From CAWUEX02 sp963921305 (lineage in GTDB: Bacteria > Pseudomonadota > Alphaproteobacteria > Rhodospirillales > Rhodospirillaceae), in the NCBI GenBank assembly GCA_963921305.4, contig CAWUEX030000003.1, positions 310,001-374,000 on the forward strand: DNA of 64,000 nucleotides, written 5' to 3'. Position numbers and translations under genes: made by a program. Position 1 is the stretch's first letter. Each line of letters opens with the position of its first letter. Below the pieces are notes generated by a model. It had not been told where the DNA came from. It ran no database searches and was given only the letters and a program-made list of their open reading frames with translations. Below are positions 16,927 to 25,435 of this stretch, one piece after another.

Positions 16927-18009
16927 TTGCGCATCGGCGTCACAGATATGAATAGAATTCTGGCGATCTTGGTGACACTCGTATTGCTGGCCGGATGCGA
17001 CGGCAGCGATCCAGCCGCCTCTTTGTCCGCCCACAAGCGGGCCTGGGCCATCATGGGCACGACCCTAGAGATGACGGTCTACCGGCCTCAGCAGGCGGAC
17101 GCCGCAGCGGACTTCGATGCAGCCTTCGCCGAAATCGAGACCATCGACCGGTTGATGAGTCTGTACCGCGCGGACAGTGAACTGTCAGTGCTGAACGGGT
17201 CCGCCGGCGGCGCAGAAATGTCCGTCAGCGCCCAAACCCGGGAGGTACTCGCGGCATCGCGGCACTTTTGGGAGATCAGCGGCGGCACCTTTGATGTATC
17301 CATGCAACCCGTGATCGAGCTTTGGGGTTTCTATGACATCGCCGTCGCGCGCCGCCCGTCCGAAAGCGACATCGCCGCAACTTCAGCGACGACGGGCATG
17401 GACCGCGTTGAGTTGAGTGAGGGCAGAGTGCGCCTGCGTCCAGGCACGGCTCTGGACTTCGGCGCCATCGCCAAAGGTTATGCGGTGGACCGTGCTGTTG
17501 CTGCCTTACAAGCGCGTGGCGCCTCAAGCGCGATGATCAATCTAGGGGGTACGATTGGAGTCACCGGCCCCCATCCGGACGGAACGCCATGGCGGATCGG
17601 TCTGCAGCATCCGCGCGACGCGGCACTGTTATCAACTGTCGAGTTGTCGACTGGTGCCGTGGCGACCTCGGGTGACTACGACCGCTTCTTCGAAGACGAC
17701 GGCGTGCGCTATAGCCACATCATCGATCCGCGCACAGGACGGCCGGTGGCCGGTATGGCCTCGGTGTCCGTGATCGCGCCCAACGCCACCACAGCAGATG
17801 CGTTATCGACGGCGGCATTTGTGCTTGGTGCAGATGATGGCCTCGCGCTCCTCAATGACTGCGCCAGTGTGGCCGGTGTGGTTGCATCGGTTGATAGCGA
17901 AGGCCGCATCGGAGTGACAGCAACGGACTCTGCGGGCCTACTGTCTGTGGCAGTGCCGGTCGCCCCGTTGGCGGGTGCAGACCGCGCGTGTGTGTGGGCT
18001 GTGCCTTAA
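16927..18009 (+). CDS. apbE: ApbE FAD:protein FMN transferase, lipoprotein
   Basis: 360 residues from a TTG with a strong Shine-Dalgarno (GGAGGGG, spacing 5). An ATG at 16948 lacks a ribosome site but would also give a valid lipoprotein signal. The lipobox LAGC (within NRILAILVTLVLLAGC) predicts a lipid-anchored periplasmic enzyme. ApbE landmarks are MGTTLEMTVY near the start, the DFGAIAKGYAVDRAV segment, INLGGTIGVTG and the SHIIDPRTGRP substrate and metal region. It transfers FMN from FAD to the threonine of the (S/T)xAT motif, and the FMN-binding protein two genes upstream carries exactly such a site. The stop shares the palindromic TTAA with the stop of the convergent permease gene. Confidence 0.92.
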   Translation: MRIGVTDMNRILAILVTLVLLAGCDGSDPAASLSAHKRAWAIMGTTLEMTVYRPQQADAAADFDAAFAEIETIDRLMSLYRADSELSVLNGSAGGAEMSVSAQTREVLAASRHFWEISGGTFDVSMQPVIELWGFYDIAVARRPSESDIAATSATTGMDRVELSEGRVRLRPGTALDFGAIAKGYAVDRAVAALQARGASSAMINLGGTIGVTGPHPDGTPWRIGLQHPRDAALLSTVELSTGAVATSGDYDRFFEDDGVRYSHIIDPRTGRPVAGMASVSVIAPNATTADALSTAAFVLGADDGLALLNDCASVAGVVASVDSEGRIGVTATDSAGLLSVAVPVAPLAGADRACVWAVP

Positions 18010-19222
18010 GTGCTGCGCAAAGCCACTATCGGATCAAGGCGCGCTGCCCGCAGCGCCGGGAAGGCCCCGAACAGGACGGCAATCCCAAGCGAGATGAGGA
18101 ACGGGTAGGCCACCGCTTGCCAGGTCAGCACCATGGTCCAGCCGGTGAGTTGATTGCCGAGGAGAATCACGGCACCGCCGAACAGAATACCAGCGAACCC
18201 GCCGAGCAAGGCAAGCAAGACAGTCTCGGTAAGAAACTGTACCAAAATGTCGCGCGGCAGAGCGCCGATGGCCATGCGCAGACCGATCTCGCCATAGCGT
18301 TCCCGTACGCTGAGCAGCGACACGGCGAGAAGACCAACTCCGCCCAGTCCGAGCGCCAAGGCCGCCAGACCGAGGGTCAAACGGCCGAAGGAACCGCTCA
18401 TTTCATCCTGCGTTGCGAGTAAGGCGTCCTGATCCTGGATCTCAAAATCATCGCGGTAGTTCGGGCGGCTGAAGCCATGTTCGTCGCGCAGCAGAGAGGC
18501 CACTTGGACATGGACGTCCTCGATGGCGGGCTTGGACACCGCCTGAACGAATATCCGCGACAAATGGTCGGTATTGAGGACGCGGCGCTGCGCCGTGGTC
18601 ACAGGCACAACGATCTGGCCGTCATCGCTTGTGCCATCCGGGTTCAACCCCTTCTTCTTGAGAATACCGATAATGGTAAACGGCACATTGCCGATGCGCC
18701 GGTTTCCCCGAGCGGCCATTCGCCGAAATAAAGATCTTCAATCACATCGGCGCCGAGCACGGCAACACGGCGGCGGTCGGCGATGTCATCGTTGTCGATA
18801 AAGCGCCCGGCGACCAGCTCGAACTTCTTGGCCTCCTGGAACTCAGGCGTGGTGCCGATGATGGTGAAGGACTGGGCGATGCGCCCGACGCGCAAGGTGC
18901 GTCCGCCATCTGCAATAGGCGCGGCGCGCTTGACGCTGGGTAACTCGCGGATACGTTCCCAGTCCTGAAGGGTGAGCGTCTCGTACATGGTGCTGGCACC
19001 GCGCAGGGCGTCTGTCTCCGTGCGTGCGGCATTCACCGCAAGCAGGTTCTCTCCCAGCTTTTCAAGATTTTGCTGGAACGCCCGTTCAGCCCCGGCGCCA
19101 GCGCCGATGAGAATGGCGACCGCGGCGATGCCAATGGCAACGCCGCTGATCGACAAGAGCGCACGCGAACGGGCACGGTTCAGGGCCCTGACGGAAAAGC
19201 GAAGATTTTTGGCCCACCTCAC
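18006..19222 (-). pseudogene. MacB-like ABC transporter permease, frameshifted
   Basis: Two overlapping frames together encode one FtsX/MacB-type permease of about 405 residues, the size of its neighbour at 19235-20446. The first part (19222 down to about 18710) has the N-terminal helix (LLSISGVAIGIAAVAIL) and the periplasmic MacB core up to EDLYFGEWPLGET. The second part (from about 18710) continues with RIGNVPFTIIGILKKKG and the three C-terminal helices (GVGLLAVSLLSVRERYGEIGLRMAIGA and following). Restoring one base in 18698-18712 (GGGGAAACCGG on the minus strand) joins them as PLGET-RIGNV. Either the gene is recently inactivated or this is a sequencing error. It is the last gene of the macAB-like operon. 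Confidence 0.8.
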
Positions 19223-19234
19223 TTTGGGCCCACC

Positions 19235-20446
19235 TCACCTGAGCGCGTGGACCGGATCCAGTCCGGAGGCCTGGCGCGCCGGCATAAACCCGGCGACAAC
19301 ACCGACAACCAGGGCCGCGCCCAGGCCGAGCGCCAGAGAGCCGAGAGTGACCACCATCGGTTGCCCGCTGATACTGCCGTATCCCATAGAGGCGATGATC
19401 CCCAAGCCCGCCCCGATAAGACCAGACGTCAAGGCGACGACGACGGTCTCACTCAGGAACTGGAAGTTGATTTGCCCGTCCTCGGCGCCGACAGCTTTGC
19501 GCACTCCGATTTCAGGCACCCGCTCTTTCACCGCGATCAGCATGATGTTGGCAATGACGATGCCGGCCACCAGCAGCGCGACACCTGCAGCGGCTGGCAG
19601 ATATTGCAACAACACTCGGTTGGCATTGCTGACGATGTCCTGAACCAGCCGGGGTGTGATAACGACCACGTCGTCCGGCTCATTCTCGGCCAGGGAATGA
19701 CGTTCGCGCATAATGCGCTTGATGTCGGCGGCGACACTTTCCATGTCGTCTGGACTATCAAGAACCAGGCGCCCGGCGAACACATGATCGACATTCATCA
19801 GACGGCGCATCAAGGTTGTGACGGGGACGTGTATTTCGTCGTCCTTATCGGCGCCGTGGGTGTCGATCCCCTGCAGTTCCAGCACACCTTTAATGCGCAA
19901 GGGAACAGACCCAACCTGGATTTGCTTGCCTATGGGATCTTCACTGCCGAAAAGTGCTTCGGCGGCCCGTTGCCCGATGACCGCGACACGTGATGCGGAT
20001 TGCACATCGTCCTCGGTAAAATAGTCCCCGCTGACAACACCGCGTTGCCATACAATAGAGGGGTTCTCCGTGTAGCCGTAGATACTCATTTGCCGGGTAT
20101 TGCCTTGATACCGAATGTCCTGGCCCGGCAGCCATTGCATCGCCCCCCACATCTGGATACGCGGAATCTCGTTGGCGAGAGCACGGAAGTCCTCGACTTT
20201 GAGCGACGTCACCGGCCCGCCCTGACGCGGCCCCATATGGCCACCACCGGCAACGACATTGATGGTCGACGTCGAAAACGTGCGGTTGACCGTTTCCATC
20301 ATCTGCTGTTCGGCACCGACGCCCATGGCGCGCATAAAGACCAGAGCAGAAACACCGACAATGATGCCGATAGCCATAAAGAACGTGCGCATCTTATAGC
20401 GAAGCATCATCCGCGCACTGCCGGCGAAGAGAAGTTTCGTATTCAT
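19235..20446 (-). CDS. MacB-like ABC transporter permease
   Basis: 403 residues of the FtsX/MacB permease type: one N-terminal membrane helix (FFMAIGIIVGVSALVFM), a periplasmic MacB_PCD domain (about 45-270), and three C-terminal helices (GVALLVAGIVIANIMLI, the TVVVALTSGLIGAGLGIIA region, LALGLGAALVVGVVAGF). The cytoplasmic coupling motif AVKERVPEIGVRKAVGA is present. In this class the permease does not translocate through the membrane but drives periplasmic transport by mechanotransmission with a MacA-like adaptor. It starts in a 4-base overlap with the ATPase gene and ends 12 bases before the second permease. Two permeases with one ATPase suggests a heterodimeric exporter. The cargo is unknown. 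Confidence 0.9.
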   Translation of the reverse strand: MNTKLLFAGSARMMLRYKMRTFFMAIGIIVGVSALVFMRAMGVGAEQQMMETVNRTFSTSTINVVAGGGHMGPRQGGPVTSLKVEDFRALANEIPRIQMWGAMQWLPGQDIRYQGNTRQMSIYGYTENPSIVWQRGVVSGDYFTEDDVQSASRVAVIGQRAAEALFGSEDPIGKQIQVGSVPLRIKGVLELQGIDTHGADKDDEIHVPVTTLMRRLMNVDHVFAGRLVLDSPDDMESVAADIKRIMRERHSLAENEPDDVVVITPRLVQDIVSNANRVLLQYLPAAAGVALLVAGIVIANIMLIAVKERVPEIGVRKAVGAEDGQINFQFLSETVVVALTSGLIGAGLGIIASMGYGSISGQPMVVTLGSLALGLGAALVVGVVAGFMPARQASGLDPVHALR

Positions 20447-21168
20447 GCCACATCTCCAATTCTCGTTTCACGGGGTCCAATCTGAGAGGGTTCAGAAGTA
20501 ACATCACGCAATTCGCTGAGGCGGCCGTCATCAATCCGCACCACCCGCTTCGCCCGCTTGGCGAGATTTTCATCATGGGTGATGACGATGATGGTCCGGC
20601 CACCTTCGTTTAGTTTTTCGAACAGATCCATAAGGTCTTCACCGGACGCTTTGTCCAGATTGCCAGTAGGTTCGTCGGCGAGGATAATTTCCGGATCGGT
20701 CACCAGGGCGCGGGCAATGGCGACCCGCTGCTGCTGTCCGCCCGAAAGTTCTTCCGGATAATGTTTCAGCCGTTCGCCAAGACCAACCTGCTTGAGGGCA
20801 TCGATGGCGCGCTGTTCCGGATTGTCGGCGTTGGAATAGATCAATGGAATTTCGACGTTCTCAATGGCGTTGGTACGGGGCAGCAAGTGAAACTGCTGGA
20901 ACACAAAGCCGATCTTGCTGTTGCGCAACTTGGCGAGGTTCGACGACGACAGGCCGGAGACCAGTTCTCCATCCAGCGTATACTCCCCGCTATCAGGTGT
21001 ATCGAGCAGACCGAGAATGTTCATAAGGGTGGACTTACCCGAGCCGGACGGCCCGACAATGGCCACGTATTCTCCCTCATCAACATTGAGGTCGATGTTT
21101 TTAAGCACCTGGAGCGCGCCTTCATCCGGCCGCGCGTAGGACTTACAAATACCACGTAACTGTATCAC
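20443..21168 (-). CDS. ABC transporter ATP-binding protein, MacB/LolD type
   Basis: 241 residues with complete nucleotide-binding motifs: Walker A GPSGSGKST, Q-loop FVFQQFHLLPRT, signature LSGGQQQRVAIARAL, Walker B IILADEPTGNLD and the H-loop ITHDENLA. The overall sequence (VLKNIDLNVDEGEYVAIVGPSG) is typical of stand-alone ATPases of MacB-type exporters. It is encoded between the periplasmic adaptor (20 bases upstream) and the first permease (overlap 20443-20446). It powers the export complex from the cytoplasmic side of the inner membrane. All catalytic residues are intact even though one permease gene in the operon is broken. Confidence 0.93.
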   Translation of the reverse strand: MIQLRGICKSYARPDEGALQVLKNIDLNVDEGEYVAIVGPSGSGKSTLMNILGLLDTPDSGEYTLDGELVSGLSSSNLAKLRNSKIGFVFQQFHLLPRTNAIENVEIPLIYSNADNPEQRAIDALKQVGLGERLKHYPEELSGGQQQRVAIARALVTDPEIILADEPTGNLDKASGEDLMDLFEKLNEGGRTIIVITHDENLAKRAKRVVRIDDGRLSELRDVTSEPSQIGPRETRIGDVA

Positions 21169-21188
21169 CTGCCGCGTCCTTCCTCAGA

Positions 21189-22247
21189 TCAGCTCGGATT
21201 GAGCTGGATACGTTCGCCTTCCCGCACGCCGTCGACAATCTCGACGCGCTGGTCCGTTCGCCATCCGGTCCTGACCGGCTGCTGCGACCAGCCGCCGTCG
21301 CGCTCGACAACCAGCACTTCCCTACCATTTTGCCGCCGCAGGGCACTTCGCGGCACGGTCAATACATTCTCCCGGGCCTCCATTTGCACGCGCACGTGGG
21401 CGGTCATCTCCGGGCGGAGAATGCGGCCATCCTGGCCTTCGAAGTCCAGCACCACGACATAGTTGACCACTGCGTTCTGCAACTCGGCCTTCGGATTGAT
21501 CGCCGTGACAGTGGCTTCGAATTCGGTGTCTGAGTAGGTATCAACCTCGAATTTCGCCTTCTGCCCGACAAACACGCGGCCAATGTCGGTTTCATCGACA
21601 TAGGCCTGAACTTCAAGCCGGTCGAGGTCGACGATGGAGACAAATGTGGGCGCGGCAAAATTGGCGGCGACGGTCTCGCCCTCGCGGGTGGTGACATCGG
21701 CGATCACGCCTTTGATCGGCGCTGTGATGCGGGTGTAGCCGAGATCGATTTTCGCTGATTCAAGTCTGGCTTGGTTCAGCGCCAAGCGCGCCCGGGCCAC
21801 ATTCAGATCACGCAACGCTGTCTGCAGATCGGCCTCAGGGCTGTAGCCTTGGGAGGCGAGATTTTGTTTGCGGCGAAGATTGCTCTCAGCCAGTTCGATC
21901 TCGGCGCGGGCCAACTGAATTTCCGCGTCGGCCTGAGCGACAACGGCTTCAAACGGTGTCGGGTCCAGCTCAGCCAACAAATCACCGGCTTCAACCGTGT
22001 CGCCGACCTTGACTGGCAGATTGCGGACGATGCCGGATACCCGGCTGCCGACGTTGATTTCGGCGCCCACGACCGGACGGATCACCCCGGTGGCGATGAC
22101 TTCGCGGGTCAGGGTTTCACGCGAGATGCGGGTTGTTTGAACGTCAGCCTGGGCGGGCGCGGCAGGGTCGTCCTGCCACAGGTAGAGGCCGATGACCGCG
22201 GCCAGCGCGATCCCCAGCAACGCCCAGGTTTTTGCGGTTAGACGCAT
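21189..22247 (-). CDS. MacA-like periplasmic adaptor (membrane fusion protein)
   Basis: 352 residues. The N-terminal signal anchor (TWALLGIALAAVIGLYLW) is followed by the biotinyl-lipoyl half motif (VGSRVSGIVRNLPVKVGDTVEAGDLLAELD). A helical hairpin then follows (about 90-155, ARAEIELAESNLRRKQNLASQG) with the second lipoyl half, a beta-barrel domain (ITAPIKGVIADVTTREGETV and IGRVFVGQKAKFEV), and a membrane-proximal domain. This is the standard MacA/HlyD order. It links the inner-membrane permease-ATPase complex to an outer-membrane channel such as TolC, which is not encoded here. As the first gene of the operon it probably has its own promoter in 22248-22367. Confidence 0.92.
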   Translation of the reverse strand: MRLTAKTWALLGIALAAVIGLYLWQDDPAAPAQADVQTTRISRETLTREVIATGVIRPVVGAEINVGSRVSGIVRNLPVKVGDTVEAGDLLAELDPTPFEAVVAQADAEIQLARAEIELAESNLRRKQNLASQGYSPEADLQTALRDLNVARARLALNQARLESAKIDLGYTRITAPIKGVIADVTTREGETVAANFAAPTFVSIVDLDRLEVQAYVDETDIGRVFVGQKAKFEVDTYSDTEFEATVTAINPKAELQNAVVNYVVVLDFEGQDGRILRPEMTAHVRVQMEARENVLTVPRSALRRQNGREVLVVERDGGWSQQPVRTGWRTDQRVEIVDGVREGERIQLNPS

Positions 22248-22274
22248 GGCCAGCCCTTGGTTTCCCTCTCCCCA

Positions 22275-22306
22275 GACTCGGGCGGATCAGATGCCCTGCC
22301 CGAGTC
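22275..22306. repeat. 9-base perfect inverted repeat (hairpin) between two operons
   Basis: GACTCGGGC at 22275-22283 pairs with GCCCGAGTC at 22298-22306 with a 14-base loop. It lies between the nitrilase-like gene (ending at 22368, leftward) and the adaptor gene (starting at 22247, leftward). No clear T-tract follows in the direction of transcription, so it may be an unconventional terminator or an operator for the exporter operon. Confidence 0.45.
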
Positions 22307-22367
22307 GGAAAAATCCTAGCCGCTCAATGTAACACGACGATGTCGGCCAGTTTTAGTGCAATCGGGC

Positions 22368-23495
22368 TCAGGACCCGTCGCTGTTGAGCCAACGGCTGTT
22401 GCGGTCGAGCAGGTCTTTCATGTCCATGCGCGACTGCGGCAGTTCGTCGGCCGGCATGTCGAGGTGGTTAAGCGGCACCTCCTGGACGTACTGATCGAAC
22501 ACCGGCGCGATGACTTCCATCGGGTAGCGCGGGATGCGCCGGTTCGCACGGAACTCGGCAATGGGAATTTCGGCCTCGATGAAGCTTTCGTTGTTGGACG
22601 GATCCTCGGCCAGCACTTTGCCGCTTGGATCGACGATCAGCGAACCGCCACCGAACTCAGCGGGCACGCCCGATTCCGGCGGGAAGGTGATGTTCGACAT
22701 GGCGGAGTACATGTCGTTGTAGAACGCGATGGCGCGGACATCGAGGCGTGAGAACAGCGTTGCCGTACGCATCATGATCTCTGTGCCGCGCATGGCGAAG
22801 GCCGCGAAGACCATTGGGTCGATCTGCACGGTGGAAACCGCAATGTTGCCGAACTCGGTCATCAGAACGGGAAACTCTTCTTCGATGCCGTACATGGCGC
22901 GGTACTTGTCGCGCACGTTCTCCACCGTTGTGGTGGGAATTTCTCCGTCATCGCCCAGGCGGGTGATGTTGCGTGATTTCCAATAGACTTTCTTGACCTC
23001 GCCATCACGGCCGATGACCGGATTGAGGCTGAGAATGTGTCCTGGCCAATCTGGGTCCGTCGCGTAGCTGCCGAAGATGATGTAGGTGTCGCAGGCCTTG
23101 GCCAGCTCGCCGATGCGAGCCGTTTCAGGCCCCGGAATTTGAATGGTGAACTTGAGTTTTTCATCGCGCGACCCGGACGAATAGCCGGTAAGCGGAAATT
23201 CATTGAACAAGATGAAGTCGGGCTTTTTGCCGTTGGTGCACGCCTGATCAATCCAATAGGCCATGCGCTCAACATTGGTGGCGAGGCCCTCTTCGATGCT
23301 CGGCGCGTCTTGCAGATTGACCGGCGCGTTCTGGACCACCTTGACGACAACCACGTCTTTTTCCAGCGGCACGGTGGGATAGCTGCCGTCGGGCTGGACC
23401 AGCGTAGGTGTTTGTGCCGTAACGGCGGACGCCGCCACGCCAAGGCATAAGGCGGCGCCTAGTCCGATGGCGGACTTTCGAATGGAAAATGTCAT
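22368..23495 (-). CDS. Secreted nitrilase-superfamily protein lacking the catalytic cysteine
   Basis: 375 residues from the ATG at 23495, which has a GGGGAG ribosome site and a Sec signal peptide (about 1-28, ending VTAQ). The carbon-nitrogen hydrolase fold is clear from FILFNEFPLTGY with the general acid-base E99, VYWKSRN with K173, and the FAMRGTEIMM segment that follows the nucleophile elbow. The elbow itself reads FGNIAVSTVQIDPM, where the family has an ICxD-type motif. The only cysteines are 17 (in the signal), 86 and 135, so the nucleophile is missing, with Ser221 nearest in alignment. It may be a non-catalytic binding protein or use another nucleophile. It follows the family-5 solute-binding protein gene on the same strand. 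Confidence 0.8.
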   Translation of the reverse strand: MTFSIRKSAIGLGAALCLGVAASAVTAQTPTLVQPDGSYPTVPLEKDVVVVKVVQNAPVNLQDAPSIEEGLATNVERMAYWIDQACTNGKKPDFILFNEFPLTGYSSGSRDEKLKFTIQIPGPETARIGELAKACDTYIIFGSYATDPDWPGHILSLNPVIGRDGEVKKVYWKSRNITRLGDDGEIPTTTVENVRDKYRAMYGIEEEFPVLMTEFGNIAVSTVQIDPMVFAAFAMRGTEIMMRTATLFSRLDVRAIAFYNDMYSAMSNITFPPESGVPAEFGGGSLIVDPSGKVLAEDPSNNESFIEAEIPIAEFRANRRIPRYPMEVIAPVFDQYVQEVPLNHLDMPADELPQSRMDMKDLLDRNSRWLNSDGS

Positions 23496-23601
23496 GTGCG
23501 TTTCTCCCCAATATCGGCCCATGTGGTGGGCGTTCCTGGGAGAGTTTAACGGCAGCTTTTGCGTCCGCCAACGGCGTTTGGACCGGTGATTGTAGGGGCG
23601 T

Positions 23602-25101
23602 CTACTCGGCTTTGACCGTCACCTTGTCGAACAGCGAGCCGTCGATGCGGAAATTGGGGATGTCCAGCTCAGGCTTGTACGCGACCAGCCCTGAGAACTC
23701 GACCAGCCACAAGGCCGCACCTTGATCCCGCAGGCGCAGTACAAGCTCACGCATGAGGTCTTCCCGGCGCTCGGGGTCCATCTCGGTACGCGCGGCAGCG
23801 ATCAGCGGCATGGCTCCTTCGTCGCAGTAAAATGGCGCGGTGTAACCGCAGGAGAACTGCTCATAGGAGCGCTGCGGGTCCCATAGGATGCGGTTCATCC
23901 AACCGATGGAAAAACCGTCCGCGTCATCCCAATCGGCGGCGAACAGACGGCGGACGTAGTCGGGGAAAGAAATCTGGCGCAGTTCGGTGCGCGCGCCCAC
24001 CGCCGTGAGATCCTGCGCGACCTGTTGAAAGATCAACGTATCGCCCGGGAGCAGACCGCCGTAGACGTAGAACTTGAGATCGAAACCATCGGCATACCCG
24101 GCGTCGACCAACAGCTGCCTGGCCTTTTCAGGGTCGTAGTCGAACGGTTCCGCGTCCGGGTTGTAGCCGATCAATCCCGGGCTTGAGGGTTGGTGCGCCG
24201 GCCGGGTGGTACCGCCGAGAATGAAATCGACGATCGCCTGTTTGTTCACCGCGTAGTTCAAGGCGCGGCGGACCCGGGCATCTTTGATGGGCGAGTCATC
24301 ATCGCGCACGGTGCGCAAGGCGATGGACAAAATATCCGGACTGCCGAGCACCTTGGCTTCGAACCCATTGGATTCAAGAAGCGGGATGTCGTCGCTGCCA
24401 AGACCGATGGCGATATCGAACTCTCCGGTGATCAGACCGGTCACACGGGCACTGACATCGGTCACCACTTTGACTTCGACACGGGTTATCTGCTGGGCCG
24501 GACGCCAGGCATGATCGCGGGCGGTGAGAACGGGACGGGTGTTGTTGCTGCCCCAGGACTCAATCACGTAGGGGCCCGTCCCCACCGGACTTTTTGAAAA
24601 CTCTGCCTGGCCAACCTCCGCCCAGACATCGGGATCGATGATGGGCACCAGTGACAGGCGCTGTGGCAACAAAGGATCAGGCTCAGGCGTAACCACCTCA
24701 ACGGTCATGGCATCGCGGGCCGCGAAACTCTCAAGCTGACCGACGTCGGCGGTGCGGGGATGATTGACGTCCGGGTCGTACATCGCCGCGAGCGTGCCGA
24801 CGACAGCGTCCGCATCTACCGCCCGGCCATTGCTGAAGGTCACTCCGGGACGCAGTTTGAAGACCCAGACTGTCGGCGACTCATTTTCCCAACTCAGCGC
24901 GACCGCAGGCTCAAGGCCGCCTTCGAAATTAAGCCACGTGAGCGCATCGTAGATGGCAAAGCGCACGCCACCGCCTTCGTCACGGGCAAATGGGTAGGCC
25001 CCGGAAACGGCAGGTGTTGGATGTCCCACAACAAGGGTTTCGGCCTCGGCCACTTGGACAAGCGCCAAAAAGGCGATCACCCCCATAAACCATCGTGTCA
25101 T
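23602..25101 (-). CDS. Family 5 solute-binding protein (peptide/nickel ABC type)
   Basis: 499 residues from the ATG at 25101, which begins a signal peptide (WFMGVIAFLALVQVAEAE). A longer frame to 25227 adds a non-signal stretch and is disfavoured. SBP_bac_5 landmarks are WENESPTVWVFKLRPGVTFSNG (short form VFKLRPGVTFSNG), GTGPYVIESW, VRRALNYAVNKQAIVD and FDYDPEKARQLLVDAGY. Such proteins capture peptides, opines, glycosides or metal chelates in the periplasm for an ABC importer. No permease or ATPase genes are adjacent, so it is an orphan. It is similar in layout to the protein at 54344-55840. It lies 106 bases upstream of the nitrilase-like gene, suggesting a functional pair. Confidence 0.9.
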   Translation of the reverse strand: MTRWFMGVIAFLALVQVAEAETLVVGHPTPAVSGAYPFARDEGGGVRFAIYDALTWLNFEGGLEPAVALSWENESPTVWVFKLRPGVTFSNGRAVDADAVVGTLAAMYDPDVNHPRTADVGQLESFAARDAMTVEVVTPEPDPLLPQRLSLVPIIDPDVWAEVGQAEFSKSPVGTGPYVIESWGSNNTRPVLTARDHAWRPAQQITRVEVKVVTDVSARVTGLITGEFDIAIGLGSDDIPLLESNGFEAKVLGSPDILSIALRTVRDDDSPIKDARVRRALNYAVNKQAIVDFILGGTTRPAHQPSSPGLIGYNPDAEPFDYDPEKARQLLVDAGYADGFDLKFYVYGGLLPGDTLIFQQVAQDLTAVGARTELRQISFPDYVRRLFAADWDDADGFSIGWMNRILWDPQRSYEQFSCGYTAPFYCDEGAMPLIAAARTEMDPERREDLMRELVLRLRDQGAALWLVEFSGLVAYKPELDIPNFRIDGSLFDKVTVKAE

Positions 25102-25435
25102 AACGTTGCCTGCCACTGTTTTTTTTAAGCGGAGTTGGTCCCGCGCCGTGGCGGGGGATACCATGCGCCCATCCAAGTCTTCGATAATGCGCCGCGCTTT
25201 CGCCACCAGTTGACCGTTGCCCTCCAATTCGCCCCCTGCTCATTCACCCTCAGTGAAAAAAGGGGCGCCTTCAAGGCACTTCTGCCCGAAACCCACATGT
25301 TCACGATTCGATAGTCCGCCGAACGATGGGGTGAGAATGTCTGGACCAATTATCGCGGCCTTACCATAATCCGGCCTCGCGGCGGTACAGCTAAGGCAGA
25401 GACCACACCTGAAGACTGAGGCGGTTAGGACGGAC
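25102..25435. other. Divergent intergenic region without a recognisable gene
   Basis: These 334 bases separate the leftward solute-binding protein from the rightward FAD oxidoreductase. I see no credible coding frame, RNA gene or strong inverted repeat. It presumably carries both promoters. A GTTAGGACGG ribosome site for the FAD oxidoreductase ends the region. Confidence 0.5.

Noticed and set aside
16910..16927. Hairpin after the polyferredoxin gene read as a transcription terminator
   Set aside because: No T-tract follows and the next gene of the same functional unit starts within the structure, so a translational role fits better.
18006..18009. Convergent genes sharing TTAA as both stop codons
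   Set aside because: Compact and curious, but convergent overlaps of this size are common and no function follows.
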